A stretch of 27,732 nucleotides of DNA from Isotricha intestinalis (lineage: Eukaryota; Ciliophora; Litostomatea; Vestibuliferida; Isotrichidae). A program made the translations under genes and the position numbers. Location of the stretch: contig JAJJLU010003843.1 of assembly GCA_023807065.1 (NCBI GenBank), positions 1 to 27,732 of the forward strand, in the 5' to 3' direction. Each line of letters starts with the position of its first letter. Position 1 is the first letter of the stretch. The notes beneath the pieces are model-generated. The model was given only the letters and a program-made list of their open reading frames with translations. It was not told the DNA's origin and did not search any database. Shown piece by piece: positions 1-10,270 of this stretch.

Positions 1-3000
1 TAAAAGTATTATTTACATCATTATTATGTAAAATATCATTATATTCTAATTCTTTTTCTTCTGTCATTTCTTTTACTAAAATTGTTCCATAATATAATCC
101 TTCTTTTAATCTTCCTAAATATACAAAAGTTTTAGTTAAATATTTTAATGAATAATAATATTCTTTTCTAAAAATTCTTTTATGTTTATTAAAAACTTTA
201 TAAGCAATATTAAACATTTGATTAGCATTATAAAATTTAAAATTTTTTTCAAAAAATAATCCAACATCTCTTGTTAATTTACCATAAAAAACATTTAATT
301 CTCCCATTGAATTTTTAGCTATTTCAACAGATGCTAAAAAATTATTATCTATTTTATCTTCTTCTTTTCGAGAATTACTATTTTTATATAAAGCTTTAGC
401 ATAAGTAGATTTTAATAAACTTATAAAAGGATGTTTCATATTCCAATATCTTTGAATAATTGTTTCACAAGTATAAAGATAATTAGAATCATTTTTATTA
501 TTATTTTCAATTACTTCATTTTTATTTAATCTATTTTGAGTTTTAGGTTGATATTGACTTATAATTAAAGCAATAAAATTATCAAAATGTACTTCAAATA
601 TATGCGAAACTTGTAAAGGAACATTATCAGTAAAAGTAATATTTTTATCAAATTCTTTTATTTGATTTTGATGAGAAGAACTTTTAGTTTTTTTTTCAGT
701 ATCCCAACCTTTTAGAATTTTCAAATAAAACAAATAATAATAATTTTGAGATATTTTTTTCTTATATAAATATTTTTCAGCATAATAATTTAATTTAGCT
801 TGATAATAATGTAAATCACCAGGATAATATAGAGAAAAATTATTAGTTAAAGGTAAAGCAACATTATCCTTACATAAAAAATAAGTAAAATTATAATAAC
901 AATTTTTACAAGAAGGTTGAATTGATTCAAAAATAGCAGTTTCAAATTTTTGACTTCCCATTTTTTCTAAAATTGCTGCAATTCCATTTTGAAATTTAAT
1001 TCCTGTATGATATTGAATTGCACTTATTAAAGCAAGTATACTTATTGAATCATCTTTACAATACATAAATACATCATCATTATTTATATCATATCTCATT
1101 TTAATATTTTCTATTATAAAATTCCATAATTCTTCAGTAGATGTAAATTCAATTCCATATAAATTTAATTTTGTTTTTGACATTCTAAATAATAAACTAA
1201 AGAAATTACTTAAAGGTTGAAATTTCATTTGATTTATTTCATTATCAAAGTTATCTTTTTTATCTTTATTATCTTTATTTTCTTTTAAAGGATATTCATC
1301 TCCTTGCATATATAAACCAGTAATTTCAATTCCATTATAATATAAATATTTAACTCTTTCAACAGGTTGAGTAATAGATTTTAAATAATCACTTCCATAT
1401 GAAATATTAAAAGACAATGGAACTCTATGTAATGTTGTAGTTAATTCTTTTATATTTAAATAAAAAGCATTCATTGCTTTAGTAAAAGTACTTTGACCTA
1501 ATAAATCAAATATTATTTTTTTACATACTCTTGCAAACATTTCTATTAAACATAATTCTCTTATATGAGGTACTTTTGTTCTTTCTGCTACTTTTCCTAA
1601 ATAATGTAAATTTATTCCATAATAATGAAATGATATTTTTAATGTTTCTGAATTATATGGAATCAAATACATTGAGTCTAATGCATTTATTAAGAAATCT
1701 AATTTTATTTTAAATTTATCTTCTAATATATTTGATATTTCATTATTATTTTGATAAGTATTTTTTTTTACGACATTTAATATTATTTGCCAAGGTTCTT
1801 TTTCTTTATTATTATTAAAATTATTTGAACTTTCATCTTCATAATTTAATATATTTGATCTGAAATTTTTTGGAGAATTAATACTACTGATTTTTCTTCC
1901 TGTATCTATACTTGAATTATCTAAATTAATATCTTTTTCTCTTTTTCCACTTTCTTTTTCAAACTCAATATTATTTATTGCAATTTCTTGTCTATAAAAA
2001 ACTCCTTCTGTATTTAATTGAGGAATTAAAACATCAAAATACATTAAATAATTAAAAGTCATTTCAGGTTGTTTATTTAAAGTTTGATTAACATATTGAA
2101 AAAAAGTTTCATTTTCATTATCATTTTCAACAGCATTTTCAGATATAATTTTTTTAACACATTTAATAAATTGATCAACACTTTGAACAATTTGATTTCT
2201 TTCATTTTTTCCAACAACCTCATTTTTAATATTTTTATCAAAAGTTTTAATATATTCATTAGTAACATTATTAATATAAGATTCCAAATCAAAATTTTTA
2301 TCATCACTAATAGTTTTAGAAGAAATATTAACAATAACATTAGAAATTTCAATTTTTTCATTTTTAACATCATTATTATTTTCAGAAATAAATTTGCTAA
2401 GTTCTTTAACAAAATAAATATCATTTTTATCTAAAGAATTTTGAGCCATTTGTAATTTTAATCCTTCTAAATATTCTTCATTAGCATAAATATCACTTTC
2501 ACAATAAACTCTAAATCCATTAAAATCAATAATACAACTCATAGGAATAGAAGGGAAATCATCTGTAGATTCACAAATACTAGATAATTTAATTAAAAAA
2601 TCTTGAAAATAATTTTTTTGCCTAAATTGATATTTTAATCCTTTCCATTTTCCTTTAGATTGAGTAAAAGTATTCTTAAATTTTGCTGATAAATTATTCC
2701 AAGTTAAAGTATAATTGACTCCCCAAACTGAATATAATAATACTGAATTATTTTCTTGACTATAATAATAAGGATTTGGAAAAACTATTGGATGCAATTT
2801 TTTTTGAATTGTTATATCTTCTGGTTTTTCAAAAGTTCCTAAATCATTTATTATTTTTTGAACTATTTTCTCACAATGTTTTACAAATAAATTATAACAA
2901 TAATATATTGCTAATTCTAAATATAATTGATGTTTAGCATCATCTTCTTTTATTTTTTCATCTTTTAATTTATTTTGATTTATTCTAATTTGTCTTGCTT

Positions 3001-3939
3001 TTTCTTCTTTTATTCTTTCTTCTTTTAATTGTTCTTCTTTTTCTTTTTCTTCTCTTTCTTTTAAATAATCTTCTCTTGAATTTGTATTTATAAATGATTG
3101 ATTTGATTTTAATTTTTCTTTTTCTTCTCTTAATTTTTGCTCTCTTTCTCTTTCTTCTTTTTCTCTTTTTTCTTTTTCTAATCTTTCTAAACTTTTAATT
3201 CTATTTTTATTATTTTTATATATTTGATTTAAATATTCTTTCATAAAACCTTGATATAAAATACCAATATAATGTATTTTATCTTTTTCATCATTTAATT
3301 CTATTTTTCTAATTTCTCTTTGATTAAATTCTTTTTCTTCTTCTTTTCTTTCTTCACTTTCTTTTTCTTTTTTTTTATTTTTTAATTTCTTATAATTTTC
3401 TATTTGTTTTTTGGCGTCTTTAATAGCTTTTCTAAAACAATCTGCTTTAGTTTCCATTATCCAATAATTTTCAGGATCATCTCTATCAATATTGACATTA
3501 ACATTATATATTCTAATTGGAGCTTTTGTAAATGAAGAAATTGGTTCATTTGATTTTATTTCATATTGAGAAAAAAAACCTTTTAATTTCTTTTCTTCTG
3601 GTTTTATTTGTTTAAAATATTTTACTACTTGATAAAATGTATTTTTATCAAAAGTATTATTTTTTAATACTGTGTATAAACTGTTTAATGAGTCTAAAAA
3701 ATTTTTAGTGTTTTTATTGTTTTCTATCATTGCATAATAAGATATTCCTTCTTCTGATATATATAATATTCGAGATTTATGACTATAACCTTTTTTTCCT
3801 AATTTTTTTACTTTAAATACAAATTCTAAAGGCTGCTGTTGTTCTTGAGATTCTTTATCTTGAGATGATTGTTCTGGTTCATCTATATTTTTTTTAAGGT
3901 TTTTTAAGTTATATATAATTTTTTACCATTTTCTATCAT
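1..3939 (-). CDS. PH-like / coiled-coil / CLU-domain protein, 3' end beyond window
   Basis: The reading frame is open from the left edge to 3882 and joins a four-codon first exon (3939-3927) across a 44-nt intron, giving at least 1298 residues with no stop seen. Residues about 22-156 look like a divergent PH domain: a basic beta-rich start (KVKKLGKKGYSHKSRILYIS) and a closing helix (ETKADCFRKAI) with Phe where PH domains usually have Trp. Residues 159-312 are Lys/Glu/Arg-rich and probably coiled coil. Residues about 450-800 resemble the clustered-mitochondria (CLU) domain, with DFNGFRVYCESD near 460 and GINLHYLGKVAERTKVPHIR followed by ELCLIEMFARVCK near 760. The C-terminal part seen (about 1190-1290) is helical and TPR-like, as in CLU proteins. 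Known CLU family members bind mRNAs for mitochondrial proteins and affect organelle distribution. Family assignment rests on remembered motifs; the PH call is weaker than the CLU call. The C-terminus is missing because of the window edge. Confidence 0.72.
3883..3926 (-). other. 44-nt GT-AG intron in the CLU-domain gene
   Basis: The large frame has a TAA at 3923-3925 and no ATG between that stop and residue M of YYAMIE. Reading the minus strand, ATG ATA GAA AAT G is followed by GTAAAA and the next AG is ATATAG, after which AT GAA CCA restores the frame. Splicing gives MIENDEPEQSSQDKE. This is a phase 1 intron that removes the in-frame TAA. Confidence 0.75.
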
Positions 3940-4404
3940 TTTAAATTTAAAACAAAAATATTATGTTTATTATTTTGAATTAATTTTTATAGATAAATAA
4001 TTAATATTATTACTTTTCTAACTCCTATTATTTTACTTTTAAAATTGAAGTTGGTTTAATATTTTGGGTAAAAAAATCTGATTCTTAATCATTTACTATA
4101 TAATATTCATTTTTGAAAATTTCCCGTTTATTCGTTAAAACTTATTAAAAAAGTTTTTAATAAATTTAGAGGGATATTATATTCAAATGATTTAAAAAAT
4201 TTTACTTTTTTAGTTAAATTATCTTTAAAAAAAATCCCTTTTAAAAAAATTCCCATTTATGCGTCAAATGACAAGAGGAAAAAAATCTATTTTAGAAAAT
4301 TTCCCGTTTATTCGTTAAAATGACTCTAGGAAAAAAATCCATTATAGTAAAATTCCCGTTTATTCGTTATCCGTTTATTGTGTTAATTACAGTATTTATT
4401 TAAA
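3940..4404. other. Upstream region of the CLU-domain gene, no gene, repeats inside
   Basis: This non-coding stretch lies between the start of the leftward CLU-domain gene and a short rightward ORF. It presumably holds the promoter of the leftward gene. It contains short G+C-richer islands that are copies of a repeat built around CCCGTTTATTCGTTA (separate entry); the rest is A/T sequence without coding signal. Confidence 0.6.
4115..4380 (+). repeat. Interspersed/tandem repeat with CCCGTTTATTCGTTA core
   Basis: A 26-bp segment at 4115-4140 is repeated exactly at 4295-4320 (core TTTCCCGTTTATTCGTTAAA). Variants occur at about 4246-4270 (ATTCCCATTTATGCGTCAAA) and 4349-4369 (ATTCCCGTTTATTCGTTA), the latter followed at once by a partial copy, TCCGTTTATTG. 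From about 4246 onward the units follow each other every 50-53 bp and share a second half of the form ATGAC-n-AGGAAAAAAATC. The role is unknown; it could be a regulatory array, a decayed mobile element or an unrecognised RNA. Confidence 0.75.
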
Positions 4405-4533
4405 ATGGAGAACTTAAATGATTTAGATGAAATGTTAGGACAATTAATAATTTTGAAAAAAGTAGATGATAAAGATTTTAAAAATAGATTTATTAAAATA
4501 TTTATCTATTATCTTATCAAAATGGAATCATAA
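4405..4533 (+). CDS. Short hypothetical ORF, 42 codons
   Basis: ATG to TAA encodes MENLNDLDEMLGQLIILKKV and a further 22 residues, acidic at the start and Lys/Ile-rich at the end. The composition (Asp, Glu, Leu and Lys codons with A/T third positions) looks more like the real genes here than like neighbouring non-coding DNA, and the ATGG start context matches other genes. I recognise no family. It lies just downstream of the repeat array and 453 bp before the PKG start. It could be a small protein, an orphan exon or a chance ORF. Confidence 0.3.
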   Translation: MENLNDLDEMLGQLIILKKVDDKDFKNRFIKIFIYYLIKMES

Positions 4534-4986
4534 AAACAATTTGAAAAGTAAAATATAATTTTTGTGTTTCCTTAATTCAATTTTTTCTTTCTCTTTTTTT
4601 TTCTTGTTATTATTAGAAAATTTAAATATTTATTTATTTTTCTTGTTTTTATTATATAAAACAATAGTTCATAATATGTAAATACTCCATCTAATATGTT
4701 CTACTGTTTTAATTTTTTTATTGTTAATTGCCTTAAAAATATAAGTCATATTTATATCATTTTTTTATTATTTGTTTTATATATATTTATAAATATGTAA
4801 ATTATAACAAGAAAAAATTGATAATTCCCTATAGAATTCATAAAATTTTAAACTTTAGATTGGAATAAATTCATTTATTTATGTCATATATATTAATAAA
4901 AAAAGAAAAAAAAGTTTTTTAATCTTTAATAATTTTTCTAAAATTATTAAAAATATAATAAAACAAAATTATTTTAATTGAATTAA
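4534..4986. other. Intergenic, upstream of PKG
   Basis: Very A/T-rich DNA with T-rich runs and no ORF of note on either strand. No tRNA-like or other RNA signal was seen. It presumably carries the 5' control region of the PKG gene. Confidence 0.6.
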
Positions 4987-7900
4987 ATGGGTATTTGCTG
5001 TGATAATACTCAAAGTAAATTATTATAATAAACAATATAGAGGTAGCAACAGAAATAAAAACAGATGCTTTTGCACTTTCAAATAATAATCAAACATTAG
5101 TTTTAAATAGTCATCATTCAAAAAAAATGGGATTAAATGCTTTAGGTGTAATTAATTATTTTATTAATTATAGATTAGACAGAAACAGATAAAGCTTTAA
5201 CGAAAAAAAAAATGAAATTTATTCATGACATTGATAAAAATATAAATGACCGAAAGATTTTAGATGTTAGAAAATCCTTTTCTTTTCATAAAAAAATAAA
5301 TTCCACTGACCCATTAAAAAAAGATATTATAGGAACTTTACATGATGATGAAGAAGATTTAAAAATTAAAGTTGAAAATTGTTTAAATGAAGAAAACCAA
5401 AAAAAATTTTGGCAAAGAAATTCTTTAGAACATAAGATTCCAAAAAATGCTTCAAAACATAGTAGATTATCTATAATGTCAATTCCTAAAGACATCTTAA
5501 ATGCTAAAAGTAATAATAATAATAATAATAATATGAATATTAATAATAATATTAATAGTCCTATGAATAATCTTAATAGTAAAAATAATAATAATAATAA
5601 TAATCTTATAATAAATAAAAATAGTGTAAGTCACAAAAATTCAGAAGAGATAAAAGAAGAAATAAAAAAGAAATGTGTTAATAGAGAATTAACTGAAGAA
5701 GAAGAAGAAAAAATAAAAGAAATATTTAGAAATCAATTTATATTTGATTCAGTTCCTGATTCTTTATTAAATGTAGTTTTAGAATCTTTAATATTAATCC
5801 ATATATCAAAAGGAGAATATTTATATACAAAAGGTTCTCAAAAATCTTATTTTTATATAATATTAAAAGGTTCTTTTGAACAATATTCTTTATTAGATAA
5901 TAATGAAATAGAAGTTCCTAAAATTTATAAAGAATGGGAATCAATTGGAATAGATTGTTTAATGGCTAATAATACTATAAGTACTTTTGATCATTCACTT
6001 TTATGTTTAAATGATGCTGAAGTTTTAGTTTTAGATTCTGATAAATTTGTTCAAATAAAAGAAACTATTATTAATCTTAATTTAAAAGATAGATATGACT
6101 TTTTAAATAATATTATTATTTTCAAAACTTTAGATTCTATTATCAAACATAATATTGCAAAAAAAATGGAATTAATTACTTATAAAAAAGATGAAGTTAT
6201 TATTAAAAAAGGAGATAAAAAAAATAAATCTTTATATTTAATTAAAAAAGGTTTTGTAAGATGTTGTTTAAATGGAAAAGATATAAGAATATTAAAAGAA
6301 AATAGTATATTTGGGATGTTAGCATTAATATTAGAACAAGAAAGAACTTTAGATGTTCTTATAGGAGAAGATGATACATTATTATTTGAAATAACAAGAG
6401 AAGATATTATTGATTCAATTGGTGAAAATTATGTTGATATAATGTTATTTTCAATATATAAAAATGTAGTAGATCAAAATTTAAATTTACACGATTTAAT
6501 AAATGAAGAAAATATAAATGACTTATATGATTTTTTTAAAATAGTACAATATAAAAATAAAGAAAATATAAATAATAATATTAAAGAAAAAAACCTTTCA
6601 AAGAAAAGAATAATAATAATAATAGAAGGAAATTTCATAGATGAAAAAACAAAAGAAGTAAAATATAAATCAGGAGATTTAATTGGTGAAGAAGTAATAA
6701 AAAATCAAACAGATATTCCTAATAACTTAATTGCATTTCCAGATGTAACTTCAATAGAAGCAAATTTAGAAGAAATAGAAGAAATATTAGGAGAAGAATA
6801 TAAAAAAAATGCAAATACAATAAAATTATTAGTCAAAAAATTAAAGAAAGTTCCTTTATTAAGTAATTTAACAGAAAATGAATTAAAATCAATATCAAAT
6901 TATTTAAAAACCGAAAAATATATTCAAGGACAAGAAATAATAAAAGAAGGAAATGACGCAGATTATTTTTATATATTATTTAAAGGAAGTGTTACAGTTT
7001 CAAGAAAAGGAAAAAGATTAAGAGATTTAGAAAAAGGAAGTTTCTTTGGTCAATTAGGTTTATTATCAGAAAATAAAAAAAGAACTTCTACAATTGTTGC
7101 AATTTCAAATTCAATTTGTTATCTTCTTCCAAAAGAACATTTTAATATATTATTAAATAATAAAATTACTAATGGTTTAATTAAAAAAGCTAATTCTTTA
7201 CAAAATGATTTAATGTCTTTTGAAGATTTATATTATATGAAACATTTAGGAATGGGTCAATTTGGAAGTGTAAGTTTAGTACATAATAATCAATTTATAT
7301 TTGCTATTAAAGCAATATTAAAACATGATGCAAATTTAAAGAGAAAAATAGCAGATTATATAATTTCAGAAAGGAGAATTTTATTAGCATTAGATCATCC
7401 TTTTATAGGAAAAATGGTTAAAAGTTTTAAAAATGATTTTTTTGTTTTTTTCTTAATAGAATATATAAACGGAGTAACAATGTCACATGTAATAAAAAAT
7501 TTAAATTTTACAGTAAAAGAGAATCGTTTTTACATAGCATCATTATTATTAGCAATAGAATATTTACACAGAGAGAAAATAGTTCATAGAGATATAAAGC
7601 CAAATAATGTAATGATAACATCAAAAGGATTTATAAAATTAATCGATTTTGGAACTGCAAAATTTATAGTAGATTTTACAAGCACTGTAATAGGAACACC
7701 ACATTATTTATCACCTGAGATTTTACTTGGACAAGGATATTCTTACTCATGTGATTATTGGTCTATTGGAGTTGTTGCTTATGAATTAACTTATAAATGT
7801 TATCCTTTTGGAGGTCATAGTAAAGATGTTATGGAAATTTATCATGATATTATGTATTCTTCTGGATTTAATTATCCTAATAATAATAGTGAAAATATTT

Positions 7901-8190
7901 ATATTAATCATTTAATTGATGGATTACTTTGTAAAAAAGTTGAAAAAAGACTTTGTAATATTAGTAAAATTAAAAAAATGAAAGTTTTTGAAAATTTTAA
8001 TTGGAATGAATTATTAAACAGAAGTATGAAACCTCCTTTTATTCCTGAAGTTCCTAATTTATGTGAAATTCAATTAGATCAATTTAAAATGAAATATGAA
8101 GATTATATTTATGAAGAATTAAATAATTTTCCTCCTAAATTTTTAGAGGATACTGTTTATGAAAATTGTGGTTGGGATGAAGAATTTTAA
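4987..8190 (+). CDS. cGMP-dependent-type protein kinase (PKG), four CNB-like domains, three exons
   Basis: Exons 4987-5014, 5041-5147 and 5179-8190 give about 1048 residues. The spliced start MGICCDNTQ is a textbook N-myristoylation plus palmitoylation signal, so the kinase is probably membrane-bound. After a poly-Asn linker come four CNB-like modules (about 228-340, 353-470, 492-590 and 599-720), the alveolate PKG layout. Their phosphate-binding cassettes are degenerate: [16 protein letters not shown] in the second and [16 protein letters not shown] in the fourth keep the Arg but lack the canonical Glu; the first and third lack both. The AGC kinase domain is intact: LGMGQFGSV near 734, Lys in FAIKAIL near 756, HRDIKPNN near 850, DFGTA near 868, and an activation loop [13 protein letters not shown]. 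The protein ends GWDEEF, like the C-terminal tail of known PKGs. Family assignment is firm; the ligand is not. If the upstream exons were wrong, translation would begin at 5212 (992 residues). Confidence 0.88.
5015..5040 (+). other. 26-nt GT-AG intron in PKG
   Basis: GTAAAT to ATATAG, phase 1, after codon CAA of MGICCDNTQ. Skipping it joins A to AG (Lys) and continues in an open frame, [16 protein letters not shown]. The unspliced frame hits a stop within the intron. Confidence 0.7.
5148..5178 (+). other. 31-nt GT-AG intron in PKG
   Basis: GTAATT to ATTAG, phase 0, between GGT and ACA. It removes an in-frame TAA/TAG region and joins NALG to [17 protein letters not shown], the main kinase frame. 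An earlier acceptor (ATAG ending at 5173) would leave a TAG in the kinase frame, so the later TTAG is preferred; transcript evidence is needed to settle the exact acceptor. Confidence 0.6.
5512..5604 (+). repeat. AAT trinucleotide tracts encoding poly-Asn
   Basis: Two runs of AAT repeats, separated by short interruptions, lie inside the PKG coding sequence and encode Asn stretches between the N-terminal region and the first CNB-like module. The reading frame is kept, so this is an in-frame microsatellite and low-complexity linker. Confidence 0.9.
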
Positions 8191-8547
8191 AATTTGTTAT
8201 TTTTGTCTTTTTTCAATTTTTTTAATTTTCTTTTTTGTGTAATATATTATTTTTTTCTCTTTATTTTGTTTTTCAAATTTATATTTTGGATTAGGAAACA
8301 AATAAGTTTTGTAGTTTTTACTACTTTTAAAATAGTTTATATTAGACTAAATGAATAGAATAAAGAATTATAAATTTTGATATTTGAAGTAAAAAGAAAA
8401 TAATTTAGTTGTTTTGTATACTAAAAATATTAAATTTTATAATTAACAAAAGATAAATAAAGAATAAGAGTAAAATTTTATAAAAAATAGTCTAACTTTT
8501 AATCAATAAAATAACTAATTTAAAAGAAGTAATATTAAAATATATTT
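8191..8547. other. Intergenic between convergent PKG and orphan gene
   Basis: Both flanking genes end here, so this is two 3' flanks. Sequence is T-rich then A-rich, as expected for 3' UTRs on opposite strands. No gene or RNA signal was seen. Confidence 0.6.
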
Positions 8548-9747
8548 TTAAAAAACTGTAGAACTCAAAGAAGCACTCATAAACGGAGTTTTCCCAGTTA
8601 AACTTTTATACATTTCTCTAATATTATAATCATCACCATAAACTTTATTTTGAGTAATATCATTTAAATATTTTTCAAATTCAGGAATAGTTAAATTTTT
8701 GCTTTCTTTCATTGTTTCTAATTGATTTCTTTTATACAATTTTTTTTTCCCAGGGATTTTATCTTCATATTCTTTTTCAAAATCAATTAATTTTTTTCCT
8801 TTAATTTGTAAAGAACCCATAATTTCAATTTCATTAATAATATTTTCACAATTTGAAATTGTTGGTAAATAAGGATTTTTCCTAAAAGTTTTAATATAAT
8901 TTTCATTTATTTCAGGTTTTCTACATTTTAAAATCACATTAGGAGATTTTTCAAAAAATCTTCCCCAAAAAGGCTTTTCATTTGTTCCTATATTTATATA
9001 ACAATCTCTATTTCCTCTAAAATTTTTTGGTCTTCTTAAATTAAAATAAAAATTGTTATCTCCTAATTTTACTTCTTTTGGAGTTTTTTTTTCTATTGTA
9101 TTTAAAACTGCTTTTTTAAATAAATATGAATCAATACTTGATATTAATAATTCTTCTTTATTTTTCTTTTTTGTTTTTTTTACCAAATAATTTTCTATTG
9201 AAGTTGAATTTTTATTTAATCTTTCATATTCATTTAAATTTTTTTCTTGATTTTCTAATTCAATTTTAATTAAATTAGGTAAAGTTTTAAGTAATTTTTT
9301 ATTTTCAATTTCTTTATTTCTTTCAGTATGATATTTAATATCAGAATAAATATTACTTAAAATTTTATTATCAATTACATCATATGATTCTTCTTTTTTT
9401 TTTAACATTTGACCTTGAGTTTCAGTTGTTTTAGAAGAATAATTAGTTCCTCCTTTTTTCATTTGATTTTTTTTTAACAAATTTTTTTTAAAATATTGAG
9501 AATCTCCTACATAAGAATATGGAATTATTTCATTATTTTCAGTATATCTTGGTCCTTGAGGTTTTTTTCCAATATATATATTTGCATTAATATCCAAAAA
9601 ATCCTCTTCGTTATTAAAAAAACTTTTTATTTTTTTTATTATTGTTGATTTATCTTTATGTTTTGTTAATGATGTTACATAGAGTGTTTTTGGTTGTTTG
9701 TTTGATGAAAAATCAAAAAAATTAACATGATGAAATGATGTTGTCAT
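8548..9747 (-). CDS. Conserved-looking protein of unknown function, 399 aa
   Basis: ATG at 9747 to TAA at 8548, one exon, no membrane segment and no signal peptide. The protein is basic (many Lys) and has two more ordered-looking parts rich in aromatic residues and Pro/Gly. One is at about 45-85 (ANIYIGKKPQGPRYTENNEI). The other is at about 230-330, with NFYFNLRRPKNFRGNRDCYI and, further on, NEKPFWGRFFEKSPNVILKC. The middle (about 90-220) is a charged linker. It ends near KSLTGKTPFMSASLSSTVF. I recognise no family. The short Pro/Tyr/Phe-rich motifs spread along a basic chain resemble axonemal or cytoskeleton-associated proteins of ciliates, but that is only an impression. Convergent with PKG; its start faces the CK1-CDPK gene. 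Confidence 0.8.
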   Translation of the reverse strand: MTTSFHHVNFFDFSSNKQPKTLYVTSLTKHKDKSTIIKKIKSFFNNEEDFLDINANIYIGKKPQGPRYTENNEIIPYSYVGDSQYFKKNLLKKNQMKKGGTNYSSKTTETQGQMLKKKEESYDVIDNKILSNIYSDIKYHTERNKEIENKKLLKTLPNLIKIELENQEKNLNEYERLNKNSTSIENYLVKKTKKKNKEELLISSIDSYLFKKAVLNTIEKKTPKEVKLGDNNFYFNLRRPKNFRGNRDCYINIGTNEKPFWGRFFEKSPNVILKCRKPEINENYIKTFRKNPYLPTISNCENIINEIEIMGSLQIKGKKLIDFEKEYEDKIPGKKKLYKRNQLETMKESKNLTIPEFEKYLNDITQNKVYGDDYNIREMYKSLTGKTPFMSASLSSTVF

Positions 9748-10270
9748 TTTTTTTATTTTTATACTTTTTTTTATTATTTAAAAAATTGAATATTTTGTTG
9801 ATTTATTTTTAACAATCAATTCAATTTCTTTTTAACAAATTAAATTAATTATTTATTTGGAAATTGGAAATCAGAAATAATAAAATTCTAAATTATCAAA
9901 TTAGTCTAATAAATAATCTACAAAATATATTTTATAAATATGTGAATACATATTTTTCTCCTTTATAAATGTATAACATTTAAAAATATTTTCATTTTGT
10001 TGTTAACATCTAAATTTATTGTAACTTTTAGATCTTTGATTTGAAACAAAGGCATGAATTTATTATTTTTTTGAACATTTTTTTTTGGGATAAGAATTTA
10101 TTTTGATATATCTTTAATATAAATATTTATATTATAAATTTATAATAATAAATTATAATTTACTTCTTTTATTCAATATATTTAATTTTAATGTGATTGA
10201 TTATTTCAAAAAATTTTATTATATTTTTAATAAATATATTTATTATATTTACTTATTATATATAATTTTA
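9748..10270. other. Divergent intergenic region between orphan gene and CK1-CDPK
   Basis: Both neighbours are transcribed away from this stretch, so it should hold two promoters. It is almost pure A/T with no recognisable motif. An in-frame ATG at 10193 precedes the chosen CK1-CDPK start, but the 26 residues it would add are Tyr/Ile/Phe-rich and look like translated A/T-rich leader. Confidence 0.6.

Noticed and set aside
2077..2434. Overlapping ORFs of about 115 residues on both strands
   Set aside because: Both are out-of-frame shadows of the CLU-domain gene, made of Leu/Ile/Phe/Asn/Lys only.
5146..5173. Alternative 28-nt second intron in PKG using GTGTAA and the earlier ATAG acceptor
   Set aside because: It leaves an in-frame TAG (5176-5178) before the kinase frame, so it works only if TAG is a sense codon, for which there is no other evidence here.
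10193..10270. 26-residue Tyr/Ile-rich extension of the CK1-CDPK fusion, possibly a membrane anchor
   Set aside because: It looks like translated A/T leader (Phe, Tyr, Ile, Lys, Asn only), and the following Met opens a normal Ser/Asp/Glu-rich N-terminus.
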